From Nematostella vectensis (taxonomy: Eukaryota; Cnidaria; Anthozoa; Actiniaria; Edwardsiidae): 64,000 nt of DNA. The notes under the pieces were generated by a model that saw only the letters and a list, made by a program, of their open reading frames with translations, had not been told where the DNA came from and ran no database searches. This document shows, one piece after another, positions 1-15,000 of this stretch (the stretch's first letter is position 1; every line of letters starts with the position of its first letter). The stretch is taken from assembly GCF_932526225.1 (NCBI RefSeq), contig NC_064036.1:9431519-9495518 (forward strand), read 5' to 3'. Made by a program: the position numbers and the translations under genes.

Positions 1-62
1 CTTTCATTTTCTAGTTGAAGATATTTTGCATTGCTTTGGCCAGTTGGCTAGTTTGAAGCTAC

Positions 63-3000
63 CTGCTTTCCTTGATGATAGACATGCGATGCACAGGGTC
101 CTCCCACAAGCTCTTCATGATGATAGAGATGTGGTAACGAATGCTGAACTTGTCGTAGAATTCATTAGAGCTACCTGTGCTCTCAACCTCTGAGGAAAAC
201 GAATCAAGCCAGTTTGGTATGAGGAAAACGAATCAAGCCAGTTTGGTACATCACACATCTACCGTATTATTTCCTTTAGTGTTGATTTTTTTTATTATAC
301 AACAGCGCTAGTAAAATGCAAGCTCGTGATGATTTCGCAGTGTCACCAACAACAGTGTACTGATTCAGTTATTTTCCATCCATCTATTAAAAAAAACTTT
401 GTTATTGCAAACGGCAAATATTCTAACTAAGACAGGTACCATAGGTTTCATTATATATCTTCAAAATGCAGGATAATATGGAAAGTAATACAATTAAACA
501 TTTAAGGCCACCAATGTCTTGCTCTGGCATCGATGTAGTTCACTTTATTTTTGTAAATAGGTACTACCTACATATACACACTTGAAGTGCCATTCGTAAT
601 TTGCCATTTGTCATTTGCACCGACAATGTTTTTCGTATTAGGTGTATGTAAAATGTAAAAAAAAAAATTGAAAAAGGGCCATGATTCAACAACATTCAAA
701 TCCTAAAACTCTTCAGCAAAATGCACGTAATATCAAAGCTTAAAAGCTTTTTTCTTCTTTTTTCTCTACCATGATCTGACTTGTGTTGTTAACTCACCTG
801 TGTAGAAGGTCATGAGAGCTGGGGCTAGATGAGCTAGAGAGAGTGGATGACCCATCAACAGCTCATGGACCTTCACCGTACGAGGCTGAATACTTGGGTT
901 TACCACAAAGATCACCTGTAGCAAGGCTCACATTAGTGAGGGAACAATGTCTCTAAGCTCATTCTCATTGTGCCTAATACTAGGAACGGGCATTTCCCAA
1001 GTGGATTGAAGCCCACTCTACACTGTGGTGACCATACAGTACATTTTTATCGTTTGAGCACCAAATCGAACAGGTTTTCAGAGTCTTGTTGGGTATTCTA
1101 TTGTTTTTTCTGCGATCACACAGACTTGACTTGAACTGGCAGTTAAAATAACTTTCTCTCTGTTATATTTTTTAGTGATTTTTTTATTACAAAGTGGTTG
1201 TATACCTCAATTAGTCTAAATAGACTGAGGAATGACTTGTATGAGAGGTGTTGTACTTTACTGAATTCTAACCTCAACGAGCTTGGCAACAAGGTAGGGG
1301 TTAGAGATGTAGTTTGGCGAGCAGACGAAAATGATAAGGAACTTTACGATATCTGTCACTACTGGATCCTCAAACACCTGCGGGGCATGCCTGGATAAAC
1401 AATAACAAGGGTGTGAAAAAACAGGGTTATTGTACACTATTGTGTCCTCAATAGGGCATGGGGAACAACAAGATACCGATGTATAAGGTAGCACATAGAT
1501 ATAATGGGAAGACATACAAGACAATGACTGGTCTTTATACTCACATGTTAATAAAAAGAAGAAACTCGGCAATGTCTTCAATGAAGAAGTCAGGAAGGGT
1601 GGCAAATTGTTTGGGTACTGCTTCAGGGAGAGGCAAAGAAGGGCTGTAAAATAAAAACAAAATCAATCATAGGTTGTGTATGGGTAACTTTAAGGATGTA
1701 ACAATGATTTGGATTTTAAGACATCTTTACTGAAATAATATTTAAGCAACACACTTTTACAGTGCAGTCAAGGTAAGTTAGTAGAAACCAACATGTATGT
1801 GCTACAAGAGAAATACATCATGCTGCAAGAGGCCATTATTCATTCTGCTCAAATCATTTCTTCTTACAAAAAGGTAGCTACAGTAAGGGACACAAGGTGT
1901 GTCCAGTGTCCCTTACCCTTCATTTTGAGAGTCTACAAGTGTCAACATCCACTGTGCCGCCATGCCGTAGAACCTGATGCAGCCCTGGAGGAGGGTATCA
2001 TCCAGCAAACCAGCATCTGAACACATCTTGCTAGTTGCCAGTTTCTATAAAAAAGGTTCCTATTTATCAAATTAATTGTTTTTTTTTTAATTATTGCAGT
2101 ATAAGCCTCCACTTTATGATATGACCTTTTGTGTGACATATCTACATACCTCAAACTGTCCACTCCAGAACCCTGTTGTGTGACATGCATATATATCCCA
2201 TTGAGACTCCTGTTGCATTACACATGTACAGTATTTACCAGAATCCATCCCACCCAGATCTGTTGCATGATACACATACATATATACCTCAACCTATCCC
2301 ATCCAGGCCTGTTGTGTGGCACACATATATACCTCAACCTATCTTATCATGACAATACCTCCACCTATTCTATCCAGACCTGTTGCACGACCCACATATA
2401 TACCTCGACCTATCCAATCCAGACCTGTTGTATGACATCCATACCTCAACCTGTCCCCTCCACTTCTTGAGAAGACCCCTGTTGCGTGACGCCATGGGTG
2501 TCTCCATCCACTCGCTCTCCTGTGTCTCAAGGTGCTCAATCATGCGTGTCAGGTCCCGGATAGCGCGCAGGCGCCGTGAGTACCTCCGACAACATGGTAA
2601 GATTGCCTGGTGATGAGCCAGGAATGTCATGAAGAAGCATTCGGTGGGAAATTTCACTTCTAGCCACGCCCCACCACGGGACCCTGTCAACACAAGAGAG
2701 CATTACATACATGCACTTGTGCTCATGTTCTTCAGCTTGATCTTGCTATGTTCAAGTTTCACAATATGGGAACAAGATGATAAAAAGATCAAATGATCAA
2801 CAATTAATGATGAGTATTGAAAACAGCAGTTAAACTTTGGCTAAAGGGTATGACAATCCTAATGACTCACCTAACTCCTCTTTGAACTTTTGTACATCAT
2901 CCTTGGTGGCCTTGATGCGTGTCTCCTGGGACAGGTCGAGTTTGCTTTTTGGGTGGACTAAATATAAGTTATCAATCTGCAAATATGATAGAGGGTTTTT

Positions 3001-6000
3001 AAAATTCAGAGTAATGATCAAACTGTAGTCCAAGTCAAGTGGTGGTAGACAGGGTTCTGATCCTTGTGCACAAAAAGGTTTAAAGAAGCTTTCTATGGTT
3101 CATCATTCAGCTTGCTGTGGTTTAGTGTTTAAAGTTATCAAAAATGCCTGTTCCCATAGGACCTAGGACCCCTAGATGCGCCCTGGGTCATCTTAAGCTA
3201 ACTGACCTTTTCTACTTTGACCTTGACACACAGTTGCTGTAGGACGACCATGAGGTTGAGAGCGAAACCATCTGATGCAACCTGTCGGTCATCCGCCTGC
3301 AACACAATAATGATCATGTACTTTATTTATTGAAGCTCCAGGCTTATTGGGAGAGCTATGTAAAGCAACACCAAACCTGCCACATATCAGATGATGTATA
3401 CACAACATATTTATATTTGCCTTAGAAAATAATTTCAAATGAAAATAAATTCATTTAATTTTATAAAGCATGGCAGGGTCAACCCTCGCCCTCTCCTGGG
3501 GAATGCAAGGCCAAAAAGTTAGATGAGAGTTGGACACTGGCATGCAAGCTTCTAAAACAAGCTAGCCCCTGTATGTAGCTGCAAATATCATATAAATTTG
3601 TTCCAATTGTTAATGATCTGACCATCTTAAAAGTATAAAGCATCAATGTGTTGTCATTATTGTTAATGGATACCTTACCTGCATTTGTGCTTTTTTCTGA
3701 TTGCGCTGCAACACTGCTGACAAGTACTGCAGGCACGCCTCCTTGCTGCCATTAGAGACCAACAGACTGTGTATGATGTTGAATAACTCCATCTGTACAG
3801 AACACAACAAGTAGTCAGACAAACTGATGCGCAGTACAATATTTACAAGCAGAAAAAAAGAAAAAGAGAAAAACGAGCAAGACAAAGTGAAAGATAATTG
3901 TGAGGCATCCAGATAAATACATGCTAATGTATTACTATAGAACTTGTATAGAACTCAATTGGCTTGCTCTTATCAGGTTAATGAGTGAGAGAATTGTCTT
4001 ACACATAGATCAAAACACTCACCCTGACCCCTTGCATGGCTGTTTGCAGTGATGACGTGGTGAGCTTAACATATTCCGTAGTCATGCACTTGGCAGAGAA
4101 GTACTTATCAACAACCTGGGACTACAAGAGAACAATACAGCTTGGTTCATTGCCATTTGCATACAAAAGACATTGAAGTGCCTATTCATCAACAATCTGG
4201 TATAAAGCGAACAATACAGCTGTTGGCTCATTGCCATTCGTACAGTACAAGGCATGGAGAATTATTCTTTAACCTGGAACTAAGAAGATCAATACAGCTA
4301 CAAAGGGCAAGTAAAACATTGGGAAATGCTCTGTGTTGTTAGTCAATCTAGTGATACAATGAAGAGCATATCTGACTTACACTGTCCTCAGCAAATACAG
4401 ACATGCTCAAGAATGCCCCAAGGAAAGACAGCTTCTCGATCTCTCTTCCTGCAGCAGCAGAGAGAGGAGCTGGACACCAGCAGGAAAGCTTGACAAGCTG
4501 AAAGGACACGTCAACAGAGTTAAGAAAGAGGGAGATTTGGTAATGATCAACTCTGTTTTTGTGAAGATTGTCATTGAACTTTGCCTACCATATTACAAAT
4601 TGGTCGCAAAGAGCTGCTCCCTGTCCTGATATTACACAACTCGGCCAAACTCTATGGAAACATACACAGGGTTTGTATTAATTTATCATACAATAAGAAG
4701 AATGGACACTACATAAGTATGTAAATGAAAGTAACTTATAATAAATTGTTATAAATTGTCATAATGTGTTGAGTAAAGACTCTGAACTTTGACACATGAA
4801 CTTGTAAACCTCGCTCAATCAGAGCATAAATAAACTAAAAACCTCATTACAAACCCCATCATCTTGTCTATTTTAAAAAAGACCTTCCATAATTATGAAT
4901 TTTTAAAGCAAGATTACTATGTATGATTACTATGCTATGATTACAAAACAAACACAGAGAATTTGATTTCCTTGTTAAAAAAAATGTTTGTGTCTGTTGT
5001 ACAGTACTGTCCCTATGACTTACTGTACCTACCAATAGTAGAAATTTGTAATCATCTTTGGCTAATGATGAGTTCTTCATTTCCTTCATGATTCCCAACA
5101 GAACTGGAGTAAAAACCTGTAAAACAGTTTAACTTAGAATGTACAGTATAAAAGAAGAAATACATAAAATATTCCTCTCAAAACTAACATATCAGTAAAT
5201 GCATGTACATAAGACATGACAGCCCTACACTTTTACTGTAGGCCCAAAGAGATTACTGTAGTTGCTCAAGAACCGGTAATAATTTACAGTATATATTTTT
5301 TTCATGTCCCAGGTGAGGTGATTAGTAGGTGCTTATTTCAAAATCTGTTATCTCTATCTGTCATTACTTCCTTTTCTAATGATACAGTGTTGTCATCAAA
5401 GTGTCTTGTGCAACCTGTTTATGAAAGACACTTGTTTGGGGAAAGGCGCTATTTCCTCTTTGGTGAGGCCCTTATATGGGGTAGGTGATTATTTGAGGAA
5501 GGTCTTTATTCAAGCAATTATGGTAAGTGGCCATTTTTAAGTCTCAAAGCTCCAGGTATGTACCAATGTATGAGTACCTGTGATAATGTATCTGTGTCAC
5601 GTACAGCCATCATGACCAGATCTACCAGAAATCCAGGGGGGACTTTGGTCCTCTCATGGGCCAAATAATGTACTAGTGGTAATGTCTTGGGTGAGGGCTT
5701 ACTGGATAGAAAGGGAGACAACGATAATCAGTTAAAGCTACAAGCCAAGTGCAGTATTCAACCGTTGGTGCTGTTATGTAGCAAAAAAAGACAAATGGGG
5801 AGACACCTATTGTCTTCAGTTAAGAGCGTTGATGGGAATAAGCTTGGGTGAACTATGTGCATGTAACAACGTATTGGCAGGATGGCATATACACCTATTT
5901 AAATTAAGGTAACACCCTAGAATCAATGTAACACGCAGTGGTTCATTGGTAAAGTATTAATGCCTGAATCCTGGTCTCTGAATGCCATGTGAATGTTTAG

Positions 6001-9000
6001 AGGTTCATAAACAAAAAGGTTAAAGCTTTCTTAACCTGAGTTTGTTTTTATTTATGCATATATTTTTTTTTAAATTTATTTGATACCCATGAATCACTGA
6101 GGGTTATGACACAAGTGCAACCTTATTTGAAATAAGTGTATTATGGCTTCCTTAGAAATCATAAACACCCTGTAACGTTGTGATGGTGGTAAGGGGAGCC
6201 TCACATTTGTACAGCATTAACCCAAAATGCATGTCCTGCTAATAATTATACCTTTCTTCAGTAAGGACACCCTGCATTAAGAGTAGAGCAAATGAAGTAC
6301 ACTGTCCCTTGGCCTGCCTCAGAAAATCCACCCATTTGCTATCTTGAGATCTCTGAAATCATTACAAGAGGGCAAACTGTTAGTTAAAATAAAAAACATA
6401 TATGTGAGAGTTATGACAATTTAGAAAGTCTAAAGCTTTTGTCTGCCACACCTTTAAGCTTATTTCCCCCTATCTTTCAATCAAGCTTCAAATATAATAC
6501 AGTTAAGTATTGGATTGATGGGTTATGGAAAACATGAAAATTTCACACTCAATTCAGATCTATTGAAAGTTAAAGTGCTACAAGTAACCATGTTGCAGGA
6601 ATCAAACAAAATACTCAAGTATGCCAAAAAAATATCTCAAGTATGCCAAAAAAATATCTCAAGTATGCCAGGAAAATTTATCATGTTTATAACAACCCAG
6701 ACTAACCTTAGGAAACATCTTTTCCAGTGATCCAACTCTCTCATAACACTCCATCAAATAGCTTAACCTGTTATCCTTGGGTTTCTTCCCAGAGATATTC
6801 CCTTCTTTGCTGGCCAGTCCATTAGTCTGAGAGCCAGCAGTTGAAGTCCCTGGAGAGTTTGAGGATTGAGCTGAATGTTTCGGCTCCATTTTGTCATCGT
6901 CTATTACCATTTGAGAAGTTTCTTCCGCGATTGTAGAGCTGTCCTGGTTGCTCAGTAGAGCATTGTCTTCAGGAACTAGCTGTTCCATCAGTACTTGGTT
7001 CATTAAATCAACCATATCTACATAGACTAAACACACAATAAAGAGCTAAGATTTATCTTTTAAAATGAGAAAATAATGGAGACAAACAAAACGACAATTG
7101 AGCCACTGTATTTCAATACCAACCTGTGGTAGAATTGTCTACAATTGAGCCACTGTATTTCAATACCAACCTGTGGTAGAATTGTCTACAATTGAGCCAC
7201 TGTATTTCTATACCAACCTGTGGTAGAATTGTCTACAATTGAGCCACTGTATTTCTATACCAACCTGTGGTAGAATTGTCTACAATTGAGCCACTGTATT
7301 TCAATACCAACCTGTGGTAGAACTGTCTACAATTGAGCCACTGTATTTCTATACCAACCTGTGGTGGAATTGTCTACAATTGAGCCACTGTATTTCTATA
7401 CCAACCTGTGGTGGAATTGTCTACAATTGAGCCACTGTATTTCTATACCAACCTGTGGTGGAATTGTCTACAATTGATCCACTGTATTTCTATACCAACC
7501 TGTGGTGGAATTGTCTACAATTGAGCCACTGTATTTCTATACCAACCTGTGGTGGAATTGTCTACAATTGAGCCACTGTATTTCTATACCAACCTGTGGT
7601 GGAATTGTCTACAATTGAGCCACTGTATTTCTATACCAACCTGTGGTAGAATTGTCTACAATTGAGCCACTGTAATTCTATACCAACCTGTGGTAGAATT
7701 GTCTACAATTGAGCCACTGTATTTCAATACCAACCTGTGGTAGAATTGTCTACAATTGAGCCACTGTATTTCAATACCAACCTGTGGTAGAATTGTCTAC
7801 AATTGAGCCACTGTATTTCAATACCAACCTGTGGTAGAATTGTCTACAATTGAGCCACTGTATTTCAATACCAACCTGTGGTGGAATTGTCTACAATTGA
7901 GCCACTGTATTTCTATACCAACCTGTGGTAGAATTGTCTACAATTGAGCCACTGTATTTCTATACCAACCTGTGGTAGAATTGTCTACAATCTAGCCACT
8001 GTATTTCTATACCAACCTGTGGTAGAATTGTCTACAATTGAGCCACTGTATTTCTATACCAACCTGTGGTGGAATTTTCTACAATTGAGCCACTGTATTT
8101 CTATACCAACCTGTGGTAGAATTTTCTACAATTGAGCCACTGTATTTCTATACCAACCTGTGGTGGAATTGTCTACAATTGAGCCACTGTATTTCTATAC
8201 CAACCTGTGGTAGAATTGTCTACAATTGAGCCACTGTATTTCTATACCAACCTGTGGTAGAATTGTCTACAATTGAGCCACTGTATTTCTATACCAACCT
8301 GTGGTAGAATTGTCTACAATTGAGCCACTGTATTTCTATACCAACCTGTGGTGGAATTGTCTACAATTGAGCCACTGTATTTCTATACCAACCTGTGGTG
8401 GAATTGTCTACAATTGAGCCACTGTATTTCTATACCAACCTGTGGTAGAATTGTCTACAATTGAGCCACTGTATTTCTATACCAACCTGTGGTAGAATTG
8501 TCTACAATTGAGCCACTGTATTTCTATACCAACCTGTGGTAGAATTGTCTACAATTGAGCCACTGTATTTCTATACCAACCTGTGGTGGAATTGTCTACA
8601 ATTGAGCCACTGTATTTCTATACCAACCTGTGGTGGAATTGTCTACAATTGAGCCACTGTATTTCTATACCAACCTGTGGTAGAATTGTCTACAATTGAG
8701 CCACTGTACTTCAATACCAACCTGTGGTAGAATTCTCTACAAATGAGCCACTGTATTTCTATACCAACCTGTGGTAGAATTGTCTACAATTGAGCCACTG
8801 TATTTCTATACCAACCTGTGGTAGAATTGTCTACAATTGAACCACTGTATTTCTATACCAACCTGTGGTAGAATTGTCTACAATTGAGCCACTGTATTTC
8901 TATACCAACCTGTGGCAGAATTGTCTACAATTGAGCCACTGTATTTCTATACCAACCTGTGGTAGAATTGTCTACAATTGAGCCACTGTATTTCTATACC

Positions 9001-12000
9001 AACCTGTGGTAGAATTGTCTACAATTGAGCCACTGTATTTCTATACCAACCTGTGGTAGAATTGTCTACAATTGAGTCGCTGTATTTCTATACCAACCTG
9101 TGGTAGAATTGTCTACAATTGAGCCACTGTATTTCTATACCAACCTGTGGTAGAATTGTCTACAATTGAGTCGCTGTATTTCTATACCAACCTGTGGTAG
9201 AATTGTCTACAATTGAGCCACTGTATTTCTATACCAACCTGTGGTAGAATTGTCTACAATTGAGCCACTGTATTTCTATACCAACCTGTGGTAGAATTGT
9301 CTACAATTGAGCCACTGTATTTCTATACCAACCTGTGGTAGAATTGTCTACAATTGAGTCGCTGTATTTCTATACCAACCTGTGGTAGAATTGTCTACAA
9401 TTGAGCCACTGTATTTCTATACCAACCTGTGGTGGAATTGTCTACAATTGAGCCACTGTATTTCTATACCAACCTGTGGTGGAATTGTCTACAATTGAGC
9501 CACTGTATTTCTATACCAACCTGTGGTAGAATTGTCTACAATTGAGCCACTGTATTTCAATACCAACCTGTGGTAGAATTGTCTACAATTGAGCCACTGT
9601 ATTTCAATACCAACCTGTGGTAGAATTGTCTACAATTGAGCCACTGTATTTCTATACCAACCTGTGGTAGAATTGTCTACAATTGAGCCACTGTATTTCT
9701 ATACCAACCTGTGGTAGAATTGTCTACAATTGAGCCACTGTATTTCTATACCAACCTGTGGTAGAATTGTCTACAATTGAGCCACTGTATTTCTATACCA
9801 ACCTGTAGTAGAATTGTCTACAATTGAGCCACTGTATTTCTATACCAACCTGTGGTAGAATTGTCTACAATTGAGCCACTGTATTTCTATACCAACCTGT
9901 GGTAGAATTGTCTACAATTGAGCCACTGTATTTCTATACCAACCTGTGGTAGAATTGTCTACAATTGAGTCACTGTATTTCTATACCAACCTGTGGTAGA
10001 ATTGTCTACAATTGAGCCACTGTATTTCTATACCAACCTGTGGTAGAATTGTCTACAATTGAGCCACTGTATTTCTATACCAACCTGTGGTAGAATTGTC
10101 TACAATTGAGCCACTGTATTTCTATACCAACCTGTGGTGGAATTTTCTACAATTGAGCCACTGTATTTCTATACCAACCTGTGGTGGAATTGTCTACAAT
10201 TGAGCCACTGTATTTCTATACCAACCTGTGGTGGAATTGTCTACAATTGAGCCACTGTATTTCTATACCAACCTGTGGTGGAATTGTCTACAATTGAGCC
10301 ACTGTATTTCTATACCAACCTGTGGTGGAATTGTCTACAATTGAGCCACTGTATTTCTATACCAACCTGTGGTGGAATTGTCTACAATTGAGCCACTGTA
10401 TTTCTATACCAACCTGTGGTGGAATTGTCTACAATTGAGCCACTGTATTTCTATACCAACCTGTGGTAGAATTGTCTACAATTGAGCCACTGTATTTCTA
10501 TACCAACCTGTGGTAGAATTGTCTACAATTGAGCCACTGTATTTCTATACCAACCTGTGGTAGAATTGTCTACAATTGAGCCACTGTATTTCTATACCAA
10601 CCTGTGGTAGAATTGTCTACAATTGAGCCACTGTATTTCTATACCAACCTGTGGTAGAATTGTCTACAATTGAGCCACTGTATTTCTATACCAACCTGTA
10701 GTAGAATTGTCTACAATTGAGCCACTGTATTTCTATACCAACCTGTGGTAGAATTGTCTACAATTGAGCCACTGTATTTCTATACCAACCTGTGGTAGAA
10801 TTGTCTACAATTGAGCCACTGTATTTCTATACCAACCTGTGGTAGAATTGTCTACAATTGAGCCACTGTATTTCTATACCAACCTGTGGTAGAATTGTCT
10901 ACAATTGAGCCACTGTATTTCTATACCAACCTGTGGTAGAATTGTCTACAATTGAGCCACTGTATTTCTATACCAACCTGTGGTAGAATTGTCTACAATT
11001 GAGCCACTGTATTTCTATACCAACCTGTGGTAGAATTGTCTACAATTGAGCCACTGTATTTCTATACCAACCTGTGGTAGAATTGTCTACAATTGAGCCA
11101 CTGTATTTCTATACCAACCTGTGGTAGAATTGTCTACAATTGAGCCACTGTATTTCTATACCAACCTGTGGTAGAATTGTCTACAATTGAGCCACTGTAT
11201 TTCTATACCAACCTGTGGTGGAATTGTCTACAATTGAGCCACTGTATTTCTATACCAACCTGTGGTGGAATTGTCTACAATTGAGCCACTGTATTTCTAT
11301 ACCAACCTGTGGTGGAATTGTCTACAATTGAGCCACTGTATTTCTATACCAACCTGTGGTAGAATTGTCTACAATTGAGCCACTGTATTTCTATACCAAC
11401 CTGTGGTAGAATTGTCTACAATTGAGCCACTGTATTTCTATACCAACCTGTGGTAGAATTGTCTACAATTGAGCCACTGTATTTCTATACCAACCTGTGG
11501 TAGAATTGTCTACAATTGAGCCACTGTATTTCCTATACCAACCTGTGGTGGAATTGTCTACAATTGAGCCACTGTATTTCTATACCAACCTGTGGTGGAA
11601 TTGTCTACAATTGAGCCACTGTATTTCTATACCAACCTGTGGTGGAATTGTCTACAATTGAGCCACTGTATTTCAATACCAACCTGTGGTAGAATTGTCT
11701 ACAATTGAGCCACTGTATTTCTATACCAACCTGTGGTAGAATTGTCTACAATTGAGCCACTGTATTTCTATACCAACCTGTGGTAGAATTGTCTACAATT
11801 GAGCCACTGTATTTCTATACCAAACTGTGGTGGAATTGTCTACAATTGAGCCACTAAATTTCTATACCAACCTGTGGTGGAATTGTCTACAATTGAGCCA
11901 CTGTATTTCTATACCAACCTGTGGTAGAATTGTCTACAATTGAGCCACTGTATTTCTATACCAACCTGTGGTAGAATTGTCTACAATTGAGCCACTGTAT

Positions 12001-15000
12001 TTCTATACCAACCTGTGGTAGAATTGTCTACAATTGAGCCACTGTATTTCAATACCAACCTGTGGTAGAATTGTCTACAATTGAGCCACTGTATTTCTAT
12101 ACCAACCTGTGGTAGAATTGTCTACAATTGAGCCACTGTATTTCTATACCAACCTGTGGTAGAATTGTCTACAATTGAGCCACTGTATTTCTATACCAAC
12201 CTGTGGTAGAATTGTCTACAATTGAGCCACTGTATTTCTATACCAACCTGTGGTAGAATTGTCTACAATTGAGCCACTGTATTTCAATACCAACCTGTGG
12301 TAGAATTGTCTACAATTGAGCCACTGTATTTCTATACCAACCTGTGGTAGAATTGTCTACAATTGAGCCACTGTATTTCTATACCAACCTGTGGTAGAAT
12401 TGTCTACAATTGAGCCACTGTATTTCTATACCAACCTGTGGTAGAATTGTCTACAATTAAGCCACTGTATTTCAATACCAACCTGTGGTAGAATTGTCTA
12501 CAATTGAGCCACTGTATTTCTATACCAACCTGTGGTAGAATTGTCTACAATTGAGCCACTGTATTTCTATACCAACCTGTGGTAGAATTGTCTACACTTG
12601 AGCCACTGTATTTCTATACCAACCTGTGGTAGAATTGTCTACAATTGAGCCACTGTATTTCTATACCAACCTGTGGTAGAATTGTCTACAATTGAGCCAC
12701 TGTATTTCTATACCAACCTGTGGTAGAATTGTCTACAATTGAGCCACTGTATTTCTATACCAACCTGTGGTAGAATTGTCTACAATTGAGCCACTGTATT
12801 TCTATACCAACCTGTGGTAGAATTGTCTACAATTGAGCCACTGTATTTCTATACCAACCTGTGGTAGAATTGTCTACAATTGAGCCACTGTATTTCTATA
12901 CCAACCTGTGGTAGAATTGTCTACAATTGAGCCACTGTATTTCTATACCAACCTGTGGTAGAATTGTCTACAATTGAGCCACTGTATTTCTATACCAACC
13001 TGTGGTAGAATTGTCTACAATTGAGCCACTGTATTTCTATACCAACCTGTGGTAGAATTGTCTACAATTGAGCCACTGTATTTCTATACCAACCTGTGGT
13101 AGAATTGTCTACAATTGAGCCACTGTATTTCTATACCAACCTGTGGTAGAATTCTCTACAACTGAGCCACTGTATTTCTATATCAACCTGTGGTAGAATT
13201 GTCTACAATTGAGCCACTGTATTTCTATACCAACCTGTGGTAGAATTGTCTACAATTGAGCCACTGTATTTCTATACCAACCTGTGGTAGAATTGTCTAC
13301 AATTGAGCCACTGTATTTCTATACCAACCTGTGGTGGAATTGTCTACAATTGAGCCACTGTATTTCTATACCAACCTGTGGTAGAATTGTCTACAATTGA
13401 GCCACTGTATTTCTATACCAACCTGTGGTAGAATTGTCTACAATTGAGCCACTGTATTTCTATACCAACCTGTGGTAGAATTGTCTACAATTGAGCCACT
13501 GTATTTCTATACCAACCTGTGGTGGAATTGTCTACAATTGAGCCACTGTATTTCTATACCAACCTGTGGTAGAATTGTCTACAATTGAGCCACTGTATTT
13601 CTATACCAACCTGTGGTAGAATTGTCTACAATTGAGCCACTGTATTTCTATACCAACCTGTGGTAGAATTGTCTACAATTGAGCCACTGTATTTCTATAC
13701 CAACCTGTGGTAGAATTGTCTACAATTGAGTCACTGTATTTCTATACCAACCTGTGGTAGAATTGTCTACAATTGAGCCACTGTATTTCTATACCAACCT
13801 GTGGTGGAATTGTCTACAATTGAGCCACTGTATTTCAATACCAACCTGTGGTAGAATTGTCTACAATTGAGCCACTGTATTTCTATACCAACCTGTGGTA
13901 GAATTGTCTACAATTGAGCCACTGTATTTCTATACCAACCTGTGGTAGAATTGTCTACAATTGAGCCACTGTATTTCTATACCAACCTGTGGTAGAATTG
14001 TCTACAATTGAGCCACTGTATTTCTATACCAACCTGTGGTGGAATTGTCTACAATTGAGCCACTGTATTTCTATACCAACCTGTGGTGGAATTGTCTACA
14101 ATTGAGCCACTGTATTTCTATACCAACCTGTGGTAGAATTGTCTACAATTGAGCCACTGTATTTCTATACCAACCTGTGGTAGAATTGTCTACAATTGAG
14201 CCACTGTATTTCTATACCAACCTGTGGTAGAATTGTCTACAATTGAGCCACTGTATTTCTATACCAACCTGTGGTAGAATTGTCTACAATTGAGCCACTG
14301 TATTTCTATACCAACCTGTGGTAGAATTGTCTACAATTGAGCCACTGTATTTCTATACCAACCTGTGGTAGAATTGTCTACAATTGAGCCACTGTATTTC
14401 TATACCAACCTGTGGTGGAATTGTCTACAATTGAGCCACTGTATTTCTATACCAACCTGTGGTAGAATTGTCTACAATTGAGCCACTGTATTTCTATACC
14501 AACCTGTGGTAGAATTGTCTACAATTGAGCCACTGTATTTCTATACCAACCTGTGGTAGAATTGTCTACAATTGAGCCACTGTATTTCTATACCAACCTG
14601 TGGTAGAATTGTCTACAATCGAGCCACTGTATTTCTATACCAACCTGTGGTAGAATTGTCTACAATTGAGCCACTGTATTTCTATACCGACCTGTGGTAG
14701 AATTGTCTACAATTGAGTCACTGTATTTCTATACCAACCTGTGGTAGAATTGTCTACAATTGAGCCACTGTATTTCTATACCAACCTGTGGTGGAATTGT
14801 CTACAATTGAGCCACTGTATTTCTATACCAACCTGTGGTAGAATTGTCTACAATTGAGCCACTGTATTTCTATACCAACCTGTGGTGGAATTGTCTACAA
14901 TTGAGCCACTGTATTTCTATACCAACCTGTGGTAGAATTGTCTACAATTGAGCCACTGTATTTCTATACCAACCTGTGGTGGAATTGTCTACAATTGAGC

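Noticed and set aside
7944-8135. Short frame inside the 47-bp array
   Set aside because: It exists only because the repeat happens to lack stops in that stretch; not conserved between units.
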